Shown: positions 42,496 to 50,937 of the stretch, in pieces
Layout: every line of letters starts with the position of its first letter
How positions within the stretch are numbered: the stretch's first letter is position 1
DNA from: Lachnospiraceae bacterium
GTDB taxonomy: Bacteria; Bacillota; Clostridia; Lachnospirales; Lachnospiraceae
Direction of reading: 5' to 3'
DNA length: 52,463 nt
Assembly (NCBI GenBank): GCA_902363675.1
Contig: CABJAV010000018.1
Coordinates: 1 to 52,463, forward strand
Program-made: the position numbers and the translations under genes
Notes under the pieces: model-generated
What the model was told of the DNA's origin: nothing
Databases searched by the model: none
What the model saw: the letters and a program-made list of their open reading frames with translations, nothing else

Positions 42496-43546
42496 TTCTT
42501 AATCTCTCCATCAATCGCTCATTACTTGCATGGTCTTTGACCGCAATCCGATAGTATCCCTTTCCCAACCCGCGATAATTTGAGCAGTCGCGGATGAGAA
42601 TCCCTTCTTTCAAAAGCCTATCATACAATGGCGCTTCTGTGTAAAATAAAATATAATTTGCCACCGAATCATAGATGCGAATGTTATCTTTTCCTGTTTC
42701 TTTCAACGCATTGATCAGATATTCTCTCTCTCTGCAAATAAGCTTTCTTGTGTCTGCAAGATATTTTTCTGCATCCCAGTCCGGCCTTTTCTCATAGATC
42801 ACACCTGCCGCCTGCGCAAAAACCGACAGATTCCATTCCGGCAATTGCCGGGCAATGCGCGCCCGCATATGTGGATCTGCGATCAGATACCCAAGCCTTA
42901 CACCCGGAATCCCATAGATCTTTGTAAACGCACGCACAATAATCAGATTCTTAAAATCACGGAGCAGCTCCTGTGTGTGTGCTTTCCCTGCAAATTCAAT
43001 AAAACACTCATCCAGTACTACCGTTATCCCACATTCCTTACACTTCTTTAACAGCAGCCGCAGCATTTCCCGTGAGATTTCGTTTCCCACCGGATTTGCC
43101 GGACTGGCCAGAAAAAGCAGATCCAAATCTTCGCGCAAAACATCCAGAAACGTCTCTGTAATTGCAAAATTTTCGTTTTCTTTCAGTTGTACAAATTCCA
43201 TATGAGCATCCACCATCTGTGCCGCCCACTCATATCCATAAAAAGACGGCACCGGAATCACGACCTTTTTCGGGCGGATCGCATGTACAATTGCTGCCAG
43301 AAGTTCCGATGCGCCATTGCCGCACAACACCTGCGATTTTTCTACCGATGGCTGCAAATTTGCTGCGATTTGCTCAATCAATTTTCCACTTCCCTGCTGC
43401 GGGTATACCATGACATGTTCCAAAGCCTCCCGCAAAGCATCTTTCAGCGGATACGGAGTTCCCAGTGGATTGATATTCACCGAAAAGTCATCTTTTATGT
43501 TGTGATTGTATATATCTCCCCCATGAATATTCTCATTACTGTACAT
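42482..43546 (-). CDS. cobD: CobD-like threonine-phosphate decarboxylase (PLP aminotransferase fold)
   Basis: 354 residues from ATG 43546 (MYSNENIHGG, GAGGAAAA upstream); the longer frame to 43582 runs into the hairpin repeat. PLP enzyme with FSVNINPLGTPY, LCGNGASELLAAI, FLASPANPVGNEIS and, near residue 220, IVRAFTKIYGIPGVRLGY, whose Lys holds the cofactor. It makes (R)-1-amino-2-propanol phosphate for the nucleotide-loop arm. Its place between cbiB and cbiC supports CobD over HisC. Confidence 0.88.
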   Translation of the reverse strand: MYSNENIHGGDIYNHNIKDDFSVNINPLGTPYPLKDALREALEHVMVYPQQGSGKLIEQIAANLQPSVEKSQVLCGNGASELLAAIVHAIRPKKVVIPVPSFYGYEWAAQMVDAHMEFVQLKENENFAITETFLDVLREDLDLLFLASPANPVGNEISREMLRLLLKKCKECGITVVLDECFIEFAGKAHTQELLRDFKNLIIVRAFTKIYGIPGVRLGYLIADPHMRARIARQLPEWNLSVFAQAAGVIYEKRPDWDAEKYLADTRKLICREREYLINALKETGKDNIRIYDSVANYILFYTEAPLYDRLLKEGILIRDCSNYRGLGKGYYRIAVKDHASNERLMERLRNERT

Positions 43547-43564
43547 ACATTTTCCTCTTTCATT

Positions 43565-43613
43565 GAACACCAGCCCATGCATAATTTGCTTTCAGCAAAT
43601 GGGCTGACACTAT
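43565..43613. repeat. REP-like hairpin element, copy 1
   Basis: CAGCCCA (43571-43577) pairs with TGGGCTG (43600-43606), and TTTGCT (43585-43590) with AGCAAA (43594-43599) around TTC. TGCATAA is bulged on one side. It fills the gap between cbiB and cobD. A second copy lies at 45582-45630. Confidence 0.75.
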
Positions 43614-44576
43614 CTAGCCAACCCAAAGCAGACCGATCAAAGCCAGGCATTCACATAAAATTGCCGTCCGGTACAGGAGTCCGTTTGCTCTTTTGATGTC
43701 TTCGTATTCCACAGGTCTATGCGCATCTCCAATGGTAGGTTTCTTAACGATTTTGCCAAAATAACTGGCATCTCCTGCCAGCTGCACACCAAGACTTCCT
43801 GCACATACGGCCTCTGTCTGCGCCGAATTTGGACTGGCATGTTTTCGCCGGTCTCTTCGCCAGATGCGCCACGCACCTTTGCCATCATATGCTTTTCCCG
43901 GCAAAAAGCTCACCGCGATCATAAGAAGCGCACTGATACGCGCCGGAATATAATTGACCACATCATCCAGCTTTGCTGCGCAACGTCCGAAATACATATA
44001 TTTATCATTTTTATATCCGACCATAGAATCCATGGTATTGATTGCCTTATACATAAACCCGAGAATCGGACCTCCAATTGCCAGATAAATGAGTGGCGCG
44101 ATCACGCCATCCGATGTATTTTCTGCTACGGTCTCCACCGCAGCCATTGCCACTCCGGTAGCATCGAGTACCTGTGTATCCCGCCCAACGATCATCGACA
44201 CCGCATAGCGTGCACCTTCCAGATCATCCTTTTTCAGTGCCTTATACACTTTCATGCTTTCTACTTTCAGGCATTTTGTAGCAAGAATCTGATATGTCAT
44301 AATGCCTTCGATGATACATCCGGCGAATGGATGCAGCCAATATCCCGCCACCAGAATCGCCGCCGCAACAACAGCGGTCAGACATACCACCAGAATCGTC
44401 ATCGCCACACCGCGCCAAAACTGCTCACCTTTTTTTAATTCCGCACGATTCCATTTGGAACATTTCGCGATCACACTACCGATCAGCCGGATCGGGTGTG
44501 GCATCCAATGCGGATCTCCCACAAGCAGATCCAGTAGAAAACCTCCAAATAAAGCAATTATGTGATATTTTATCAT
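43614..44576 (-). CDS. cbiB: CbiB, adenosylcobinamide-phosphate synthase
   Basis: 320 residues, membrane protein with four or five hydrophobic helices. DLLVGDPHWMPHPIRLIG near residue 17 and ENTSDGVIAPLIYLAIGGP near 145 are CbiB signatures, as is KYMYFGRCAAKLDDVVN. It attaches the aminopropanol arm to adenosylcobyric acid. Its ATG overlaps the histidine-phosphatase stop by 4 bases. Confidence 0.95.
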   Translation of the reverse strand: MIKYHIIALFGGFLLDLLVGDPHWMPHPIRLIGSVIAKCSKWNRAELKKGEQFWRGVAMTILVVCLTAVVAAAILVAGYWLHPFAGCIIEGIMTYQILATKCLKVESMKVYKALKKDDLEGARYAVSMIVGRDTQVLDATGVAMAAVETVAENTSDGVIAPLIYLAIGGPILGFMYKAINTMDSMVGYKNDKYMYFGRCAAKLDDVVNYIPARISALLMIAVSFLPGKAYDGKGAWRIWRRDRRKHASPNSAQTEAVCAGSLGVQLAGDASYFGKIVKKPTIGDAHRPVEYEDIKRANGLLYRTAILCECLALIGLLWVG

Positions 44577-45208
44577 CTGAATCCTCTTTCCTGTGTAACA
44601 AAACGAATCTGTTCACCTGCAATCAAAATCCGGCAGGTAAAACCACCCGCGTTTTCGACCTGATAATCATAGTAATCTCCGCCACCATAATGGCTCAAAA
44701 GCGCCATGATCGTCCCACCATGCACAACGGCTGCCACCGTAACTTCCCGGTCACTTCCACAATCCCTGCACATATTGCTCTGCGCATAGTTTCTTAAATA
44801 ATCCGCCGCATTTTCCATTCCTGCGCATACACGGTCAATAAATTCCGCCCGGCTTTCTCCTTCCGGAAAAGGCAGCGTACCATTGCTGTCGATCCATGCC
44901 TGATACTGCGGATTTCCATTGAGCTGCTCATAATTTTTTCCCTCGAAAGCTCCGAAATTCATTTCTTTCCACTCCGGAATCTCAATTCTTTCTCTATCCG
45001 GAAACAAAATTTGAGCACTCTCCCGGCATCTTTGCATCGGACTGGTAAAAACAATCTCCGTCTGTGCCAATCCTGTCATTTTTTCTTTCAAAGACTCTAT
45101 CTGCATTCTTCCCTCCGCAGAAAGTGCCTCTTCCGTCCATCCAAGATAACTGTGCCGGCGGTTTGCCGGCGTCTGTCCATGGCGGATCAAATAACATTTT
45201 ATCTTCAT
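44573..45208 (-). CDS. cobC: histidine phosphatase family protein, CobC-like (alpha-ribazole phosphatase)
   Basis: 211 residues from ATG 45208 (MKIKCYLIRHGQTPANRR). The phosphoglycerate-mutase-type RHG triad is LIRHGQT at 8-14, with TSPMQRCRESA and the second His in VVHGGTIMALL. In this operon the likely reaction is dephosphorylation of alpha-ribazole phosphate. ATGA overlap with the CobU-like gene. Other phosphatases of this family are common, so CobC is based mostly on context. Confidence 0.85.
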   Translation of the reverse strand: MKIKCYLIRHGQTPANRRHSYLGWTEEALSAEGRMQIESLKEKMTGLAQTEIVFTSPMQRCRESAQILFPDRERIEIPEWKEMNFGAFEGKNYEQLNGNPQYQAWIDSNGTLPFPEGESRAEFIDRVCAGMENAADYLRNYAQSNMCRDCGSDREVTVAAVVHGGTIMALLSHYGGGDYYDYQVENAGGFTCRILIAGEQIRFVTQERGFR

Positions 45209-45537
45209 TTGATTCTCTGCCCTATTCCACACATAATTCGTTCCACACGGTCGGCCCTTTTTGCCACTTCAATAAGAAAACGCCCCAGACGTTCCCGGTA
45301 TTCCCGCTCAAACGCGTCCATCGGAACAATACCATTTCCTACCTCATCACATATGATTGCAATCTCCGGACGCCCTGCAAGAATTGCCCGGGCATCTTCC
45401 TCAGCCGGCTTTTTCCCCTGCAATTCCTCACGGAACCACACTTCAAAATCATCCCAGATTTCTTCCTTTGCAATGCCCCGTTCCTGCAGAACATACGCTT
45501 TCTTTCCCTGAGCCATGCCACCAATATATAACTCCAT
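45205..45537 (-). CDS. short CobU-like protein without the guanylylation site
   Basis: 110 residues, against about 180 for CobU. It keeps the start (ELYIGGMAQGKKAY, a worn P-loop) and the C-terminal part (CDEVGNGIVPMDAFERE, then ERIMCGIGQRIK) of CobU. The middle with the guanylylated His (RHQRLR in the full CobU at 46431) is missing. It therefore can hardly do the full kinase/transferase job. It has its own site GGGGAGG and is overlapped by cobC. A regulatory or partner role to CobU is possible. A second, similar short family exists in Clostridia but its function is unknown to me. Confidence 0.75.
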   Translation of the reverse strand: MELYIGGMAQGKKAYVLQERGIAKEEIWDDFEVWFREELQGKKPAEEDARAILAGRPEIAIICDEVGNGIVPMDAFEREYRERLGRFLIEVAKRADRVERIMCGIGQRIK

Positions 45538-45552
45538 TTTGTACCTCCCCGG

Positions 45553-45660
45553 TTTTTATAAAAAATCTATCACATTTCTTGGAACATCAGCCCATGCATA
45601 ATTTGCCTTCGGCAAATGGGCTGACGCTACATGATAGATTTTTATAAAAAATCTATCACA
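45553..45660. repeat. REP-like hairpin element, copy 2, between 22-bp direct repeats
   Basis: The core (45582-45630) matches copy 1: CAGCCCA (45588-45594) with TGGGCTG (45617-45623), TTTGCC (45602-45607) with GGCAAA (45611-45616) around TTC. Compared with copy 1 the closing T-A pair is replaced by C-G, so pairing is kept. The block is flanked by two copies of a 22-bp sequence at 45553-45574 and 45639-45660, the latter covering the cobS stop codon. Confidence 0.75.
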
Positions 45661-46403
45661 GCAGCAGCAACAACCATCGCCCCCTCACACAATGTAAGGA
45701 AATAGCCCGCCGTGTCCCCGGTAATTCCATTCAGTTCCCGATAGCTTCTCCACCAATAGTACAGATACGTAAGTCCCGCTGCTACAAGCACAAAAATTGC
45801 AGTCTTGGCCTGAAGCCATAGCATCAGTATGGCACACAAAATAATCTGCAAATAAAGCGCGCCTTTTACCCATCGCTCATGCGCCGTGCTTGCAAAATGA
45901 TACAGCAGTCCGTCACTTTTTGCGGAACGGAGCGACACTACGCCGAGTCCGCTCAGGCAACGGGAAAGGAAAAATCCGCAACAGAATACTCCCAGATTTT
46001 CTGCTCCCTCGATCTGCCCGAACGCGCCCATATAAATCAATCCAAACACCGCCAGCATAATTACGGAAAAGGCTCCAATATGTGCGTCCTTTAAAATCTC
46101 AAGTTTTCGTTCTCTCGGCTGATAGGAATGAAATGCATCCATGGTATCCATATATCCGTCTACATGAAATCCACCTGTCACAAGCAACGGGATTGCTGTC
46201 GCAATACACACATAGGTCCACTCATAAAATCCCAGTTTTTGTGCAATCCGATACCAGGCAAACACCAATGCTCCAATTACCGCTCCCACCCATGGGAAAA
46301 AGCACATACTGTAACGCATATCTTCTTCTTTCCATTCAAACTGTGGCATTGGTATCTTCGAATATGTTGAAAATGCAATAATCATTGCTTTTATAATGTG
46401 CAT
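45642..46403 (-). CDS. cobS: CobS, adenosylcobinamide-GDP ribazoletransferase
   Basis: 253 residues, polytopic membrane protein. FSTYSKIPMPQFEW at the start and GGFHVDGYMDTMDAF with metal-binding Asp residues are the CobS marks. It joins activated cobinamide to alpha-ribazole. Its last codons (VIDFL) and stop lie in the direct repeat and in a perfect palindrome (GATAGATTTTT / AAAAATCTATC, 45634-45658) that may serve as a hairpin. 27 bases to cobU. Confidence 0.93.
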   Translation of the reverse strand: MHIIKAMIIAFSTYSKIPMPQFEWKEEDMRYSMCFFPWVGAVIGALVFAWYRIAQKLGFYEWTYVCIATAIPLLVTGGFHVDGYMDTMDAFHSYQPRERKLEILKDAHIGAFSVIMLAVFGLIYMGAFGQIEGAENLGVFCCGFFLSRCLSGLGVVSLRSAKSDGLLYHFASTAHERWVKGALYLQIILCAILMLWLQAKTAIFVLVAAGLTYLYYWWRSYRELNGITGDTAGYFLTLCEGAMVVAAAVIDFL

Positions 46404-46430
46404 GAATTTTCTCTCTTTTCTATCATTGTC

Positions 46431-46991
46431 TTATTTCACTTTTACCGGAATTCCCACGATTACTTCCGTCACATGATCTGCCATCCGTGCCAGTTCCTGA
46501 TTGACCCGCCCAAGCACTCGGATATATGACATCGTCTGTGCATCATAGGATATCCCATCTTCGAAAACATTATTGCTTACAATCACAAGCTTGTCCAGCT
46601 TTTCGGCAAGTGTCCGGATTCCACCCGTTACTTTTTCTACCAGAAAATCTTCTCTTTCTGTCTCACTCATCCTGCTTGCAGAATCTTCCGTTTCACCGCC
46701 AAACATTTCATTTGCAACAAGATTGGACATGCACTCCAGCAGCGCTGCATTTTCTGTCTGCTTCCTGTCTCTTACAATAATCTCTGCCGCCTTATGTATA
46801 TCCCTTGTCTGTTCGATCGTTTGAAATCCTTTTCCCGCCCGAAGTCTCTGATGACGCGCAACTTTTTTCCTGCCTTCCGCATCATAAACCTGCATGGTTG
46901 CAATATAATATTTTCCCGGACTGTCCTCTAACAGATTTTCCGCATATTCCGATTTTCCGCTGCCACTTCCTCCAATAACCAAATGTATCAT
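46431..46991 (-). CDS. cobU: CobU, cobinamide kinase / cobinamide-phosphate guanylyltransferase
   Basis: 186 residues with P-loop GGSGSGKS at 7-14, the guanylylated His in ARHQRLR (His47), and the C-terminal region VNQELARMADHVTEVIVGIP. Phosphorylates and then activates adenosylcobinamide with GTP. It stands between cobT and cobS with 12 bases to cobT. Confidence 0.95.
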   Translation of the reverse strand: MIHLVIGGSGSGKSEYAENLLEDSPGKYYIATMQVYDAEGRKKVARHQRLRAGKGFQTIEQTRDIHKAAEIIVRDRKQTENAALLECMSNLVANEMFGGETEDSASRMSETEREDFLVEKVTGGIRTLAEKLDKLVIVSNNVFEDGISYDAQTMSYIRVLGRVNQELARMADHVTEVIVGIPVKVK

Positions 46992-47003
46992 TCCATTTTC
47001 CTC

Positions 47004-48101
47004 TTAACGGACACCATCTTTATCCGAAAAACGCTCATATTGCTCGATTTCCATGGTATCAAATGTTGTCTGCTTTTCATACAGTGTCAAGGCAAGATCT
47101 AACAGTTCGCACATCATAACAGCACCGGTTCCTTCGCCCAACGCCAGATTTGCATCGATCACAGGATGTAACTGCAATTCATCTGCCAACAAACGCGCCG
47201 CCGGTTCCTTGCTGCAGTGCGATGGAATCAAAAACTCCTGCACTCCCGGCACCAGCCGCTGCGCTACAAGTCCCGCAAGTGTACTGATCAATCCATCCAG
47301 AATCACCGGAATATGATAAAGCGCACCACCGATACAGACGCCTGCCATTCCTGCAATATCCAAACCTCCGAATGTCGCTAAAATCTGCAGTGCATCCATA
47401 TGTGCTACCGGATATTTTTCCAACGCGCTTTTTATGACCTGCGCTTTTCTTTGCAGTCCCGCATCACTTAAACCGGCACCTCTTCCAATCCATCTCTCTA
47501 ATACCACCGGGTCTGTAACATCTTTCTCCATAAGTGCGATTGCCACAGCACTGCTTGTTGTTGTATTGCCAATTCCCATTTCGCCGGTACCAAGCAAAGT
47601 ATATCCCTTATCTTTGCACTCCTGCACCAACTGTATTCCGACTTCGATCGCACGCAATGCCTCTTCTTCCGTCATCGCCGGCTCCTCAAGAAAATCTCTC
47701 GTCCCCTGCATAATCTTGCAATCACGCACGCCGGGAATCTTTTCCGCACTGTTGATTCCAATATCCACCGGGATGACATCGACGCCCGCATGTGCCGCCA
47801 TCTTTCCAACAGAACTCTGCTGCTTTCCCATAAAAGAAGTCACAATTGCAGTCACTTCCTGTCCGGACTGACTGACATGCTCCGCAACAATTCCGTTGTC
47901 CGCACACATAGCAATGATTGCCTTTTTTTGCAGATTCAAATCGGTACTTTCCAAAATACCACCGATTCGCGCCAGAAGCAATTCAAACTCTCCCAGCCCA
48001 TCCAATGGTTTCGCAATTCCATCCCAGATTGCTTTTACTTCTTTTTCTATTTTCTTATTTATCGGTTTGATCTTTAAAGCCAAAAGTTCTTCTCTTGTCA
48101 T
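47004..48101 (-). CDS. cobT: CobT, nicotinate-nucleotide:dimethylbenzimidazole phosphoribosyltransferase
   Basis: 365 residues. KPLDGLGEFELLLARIGGI at the start, MCADNGIVAEHVSQSGQEV, TGEMGIGNTTTSSAVA and near the end LGEGTGAVMMCELLD, where Glu is the catalytic base. It makes alpha-ribazole phosphate. No 5,6-dimethylbenzimidazole gene (bluB or bza) is in the window, so the lower base is unknown. Confidence 0.95.
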   Translation of the reverse strand: MTREELLALKIKPINKKIEKEVKAIWDGIAKPLDGLGEFELLLARIGGILESTDLNLQKKAIIAMCADNGIVAEHVSQSGQEVTAIVTSFMGKQQSSVGKMAAHAGVDVIPVDIGINSAEKIPGVRDCKIMQGTRDFLEEPAMTEEEALRAIEVGIQLVQECKDKGYTLLGTGEMGIGNTTTSSAVAIALMEKDVTDPVVLERWIGRGAGLSDAGLQRKAQVIKSALEKYPVAHMDALQILATFGGLDIAGMAGVCIGGALYHIPVILDGLISTLAGLVAQRLVPGVQEFLIPSHCSKEPAARLLADELQLHPVIDANLALGEGTGAVMMCELLDLALTLYEKQTTFDTMEIEQYERFSDKDGVR

Positions 48102-48107
48102 ATGCTC

Positions 48108-49604
48108 TTATCTTTCCCAGTCACAACTGATTTTTGCTTCCCTTAAAATAGAATATACATACTCCATATCCATATGCGCTCTCAACCCGTCTGCCAGACG
48201 ATCATATTGTAATTCCTTAAACGCCGCATAATCATAATGTTCTTTCGCTTCCCAGGAAATGCCTTTTCGCTTTGCAAGGATTCTCACAATATCCTCCGCA
48301 ATACTTCCCTGGTCAAAAACGCCATGTACATAGCTTCCATATACATTCTCCGTTTTATTTCGGGCATTCTGCATATCCCCTACCAAATTTCGTATCTCCT
48401 GCGTTTTCCCCATATGAATCTCATATCCGCTGTATTCTTTTCCTGATAATGGTGCAAAAAGCCCCTCAAAATCATAAAATGTTCCACTTACCTGTTTTCT
48501 CGTCTTCTCCGGCATAAGAACTGTATGCTCCGGCAAAAGCTCCATCCCCCGGATTTCTTTGCAGCTCTGTTCCACCCCATAAGGATCTTCGATCGACATT
48601 CCAAGCATCTGATATCCGCCACAGATTCCCCAGATAGGAATCTGTCCTGAAAGCTTTTTTATTTTTGCCTCAAGTCCATTTTGCCGCATCCACTGCAAGT
48701 CCCCGATCGTATTTTTGCTTCCCGGAATCAAAATCATATCCGGATTCCCAAGTTCCTTTACCGATGTGACATAGCGGACGGATACATCAGGTAACTGCTC
48801 AAACACATTGAAATCCGTAAAATTCGAAATACGCGGCAAACGAATCACTGCCAGATCAATCAGTCCTGTCTCTTTATTTTCCAGCTGTGCACTGAGACTG
48901 TCCTCATCCTCAATGGAAAGCTGCATATAAGGAACCACTCCCGTCACTTTTACATTTCCCCGCTCCTCAAGCATTTCAATTCCCGGATCGAGAATCGTTT
49001 TATCTCCGCGAAATTTATTTATAATCAGTCCTTTAACCCGTTCTTTTTCCTCTTCTTCCAACAACATCAATGTTCCCAACAGTTGCGCGAATACACCACC
49101 CCGGTCAATATCTCCAACCAGCAAAACCGGTGCATCCACAAGCTTCGCCATTCCCATATTAACAATGTCGTCCTTTTTTAAATTGATCTCCGCAGGGCTT
49201 CCTGCACCTTCGATTACAATAATATCTGCCTGCTTTTCCAATTCCTGAAACGCTTTGCAGATGTCCGGAATCAATTTCTTTTTGTATGTAAAATAATCGC
49301 GGGCACTCATATTTCCCAATACTTCACCATTGACAATCACCTGAGAACCCACATCATTGGTCGGTTTCAATAAAATGGGATTCATGTGCACCGAAGGTTC
49401 TATTCCTGCCGCTTCTGCCTGCATGACCTGCGCTCTTCCCATTTCTAATCCTTCTTTTGTAATATAAGAATTCAATGCCATATTCTGTGATTTAAAAGGT
49501 GCCACCCGATACCCATCCTGTTTGAAAATGCGGCATAATCCCGCCGCAATCAGACTCTTTCCTGCATTTGACATTGTTCCCTGTATCATGATCACTTTTG
49601 ACAT
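48108..49604 (-). CDS. cbiP: CbiP, cobyric acid synthase
   Basis: 498 residues from ATG 49604 ([28 protein letters not shown] lies eight bases upstream). The ATP-grasp-like/dethiobiotin-synthetase part is at 1-230 (TMSNAGKS P-loop, [13 protein letters not shown]), and the glutamine amidotransferase part from about 250 has [14 protein letters not shown] (Cys nucleophile) and [11 protein letters not shown] (His). It amidates four sites to give cobyric acid. It is the first gene of the operon; a structured leader precedes it. Confidence 0.95.
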   Translation of the reverse strand: MSKVIMIQGTMSNAGKSLIAAGLCRIFKQDGYRVAPFKSQNMALNSYITKEGLEMGRAQVMQAEAAGIEPSVHMNPILLKPTNDVGSQVIVNGEVLGNMSARDYFTYKKKLIPDICKAFQELEKQADIIVIEGAGSPAEINLKKDDIVNMGMAKLVDAPVLLVGDIDRGGVFAQLLGTLMLLEEEEKERVKGLIINKFRGDKTILDPGIEMLEERGNVKVTGVVPYMQLSIEDEDSLSAQLENKETGLIDLAVIRLPRISNFTDFNVFEQLPDVSVRYVTSVKELGNPDMILIPGSKNTIGDLQWMRQNGLEAKIKKLSGQIPIWGICGGYQMLGMSIEDPYGVEQSCKEIRGMELLPEHTVLMPEKTRKQVSGTFYDFEGLFAPLSGKEYSGYEIHMGKTQEIRNLVGDMQNARNKTENVYGSYVHGVFDQGSIAEDIVRILAKRKGISWEAKEHYDYAAFKELQYDRLADGLRAHMDMEYVYSILREAKISCDWER

Positions 49605-49610
49605 AAAAAA

Positions 49611-49760
49611 ACCTCCTTGCCACAATCGGACAAAGAGGAATCAGGATAGCTTTCACTATCCCTCCAAATATAACCAATTAATCGTGGCTGGTTTGCACTT
49701 TTGTTGGATTTCTTTTTCGCATTTATTATACTCCAACCCTTTGCAAATTACCACTCCCGA
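49611..49760 (-). promoter_or_regulatory. promoter and structured leader of the cobalamin operon
   Basis: A -10 box TATAAT is at 49725-49730 (minus strand) with a weak -35 (TGGTAA) 17 bases upstream. The leader RNA folds: GCCACGAU (49681-49688) pairs with AUUGUGGC (49619-49626), closing a 70-base domain that holds the hairpin GGAUAG/CUAUCC (49644-49661). The Shine-Dalgarno AGGAGG begins just two bases after the closing stem. None of the conserved B12-box sequences of a cobalamin riboswitch is visible. An unknown translational switch is possible. Confidence 0.5.
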
Positions 49761-49791
49761 GTCCTCATAAGAAACTCTTTTGCCTTCTCCT

Positions 49792-50937
49792 CTAAGTGGT
49801 AATAAACTCTTCCACCCAGTCACAAATCTTTCTTCTGGCATCTGCCGGAATTTTTTTCTGACAATCTTTCATATGCTTTACATGTGTTTCATCTGCCAAC
49901 TGGTCCATTGCCTGCATTAGCTGTAATCTCGGCCAACACACCGCATAACTCATTCCATTCTTTGAAAAATACTTTATATTCTTCGATTCGCACCCCGGAA
50001 TTGGCTTCATATGAATATACGGAACATTTGCCACAGCAGCTTCCGTTGAAGAAAGCCCACCCGGTTTTGACATAAAAATATCACATGCATACATATAATT
50101 TGCCATCTGATCCGTTTTCTTGATAATCATCAGATCTTGTTTATGTTTTTTCTTCAGGTTCTGCATCTTTGTATACAATTTTTCGTTGTTACCACAGACC
50201 ACAATTACTGTTCCTGAAATTTTCCGTTTCCGAAACCACTTCCACAAAATTTTTGTATAAGTGACCATATTTCCTGCACCGATACTTCCACCTGTCAAAA
50301 GAATATATTTGCGATTTTTGTCCAACCCAAGCGATTTTCTCGCATATGTTCGAAGTTTCCCGGCCTCTGCTTCTGTGCGAACCGTATCAAACTTCCGGCC
50401 TACCGGAATTCCATATGGCAAAATTTTTTCTTTTGGAATGCCTCTTTTTACGAAATCTCTGACCTGTGCTTTTCCCGGAACTACATAATAATCACAGTCC
50501 GTTTCTTCTGTAAATGGAATACACACATAATCCGTTGCTATGAAAACAGATAAAGGAAGTTTTTCTCCTCTTTTTTTCAAATATGTGATCAACTCCGCCG
50601 GATACAGATGTGGCATAAGAATCACATCGACCGGATGCTCGCGCAAGTATATACTTAATTTTTTTGCAACAGCAATATTTGCATAATACACTGGCGACTT
50701 TCCCGGTACTTTACGCACCAGAGACCCAAGCGAATAAATAAATCCAAAAAATTTCGGAGATCTCTGTACCATCTTCACATAAACATTTCCCACTTCAGTT
50801 GCAAGTTTATGGCTGACTAATTCATAGGGATCCATCATTGTAACCCGATGGCCTCTGTATTCAAGTTCTTCTTTTATTGCAAACCCGGCGGCATTATGGC
50901 CACCACCTGTACTGCATGACAAAATTAACGCGTCCAT
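49792..50937 (-). CDS. MGDG-synthase-type glycosyltransferase (UgtP-like, diacylglycerol glucosyltransferase)
   Basis: 381 residues. N-terminal MGDG-synthase domain LSCSTGGGHNAAGFAIKEEL and DYVCIPFTEETDCDYYVVP; C-terminal GT28 nucleotide-sugar domain with LLTGGSIGAGNMV and SKPGGLSSTEAAV. It probably transfers a sugar to diacylglycerol to form membrane glycolipid. The start overlaps the PlsY gene by 13 bases, which fits a lipid operon. Confidence 0.88.
   Translation of the reverse strand: MDALILSCSTGGGHNAAGFAIKEELEYRGHRVTMMDPYELVSHKLATEVGNVYVKMVQRSPKFFGFIYSLGSLVRKVPGKSPVYYANIAVAKKLSIYLREHPVDVILMPHLYPAELITYLKKRGEKLPLSVFIATDYVCIPFTEETDCDYYVVPGKAQVRDFVKRGIPKEKILPYGIPVGRKFDTVRTEAEAGKLRTYARKSLGLDKNRKYILLTGGSIGAGNMVTYTKILWKWFRKRKISGTVIVVCGNNEKLYTKMQNLKKKHKQDLMIIKKTDQMANYMYACDIFMSKPGGLSSTEAAVANVPYIHMKPIPGCESKNIKYFSKNGMSYAVCWPRLQLMQAMDQLADETHVKHMKDCQKKIPADARRKICDWVEEFITT

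Noticed and set aside
42482..43546. HisC (histidinol-phosphate aminotransferase)
   Set aside because: The fold is shared, but the location between cbiB and cbiC and the absence of his genes favour CobD.
43547..43582. Longer CobD start at 43582
   Set aside because: The extra twelve codons (MHGLVFNERGKC) come from the hairpin repeat. A good ribosome site stands before the ATG at 43546.
45205..45537. Second functional CobU
   Set aside because: The length is only 110 residues and the guanylylated His region is missing; it is therefore called CobU-like.
49611..49790. Cobalamin riboswitch upstream of cbiP
   Set aside because: The position is right, but no B12-box or other conserved core is visible, and the leader is too short for the full fold.
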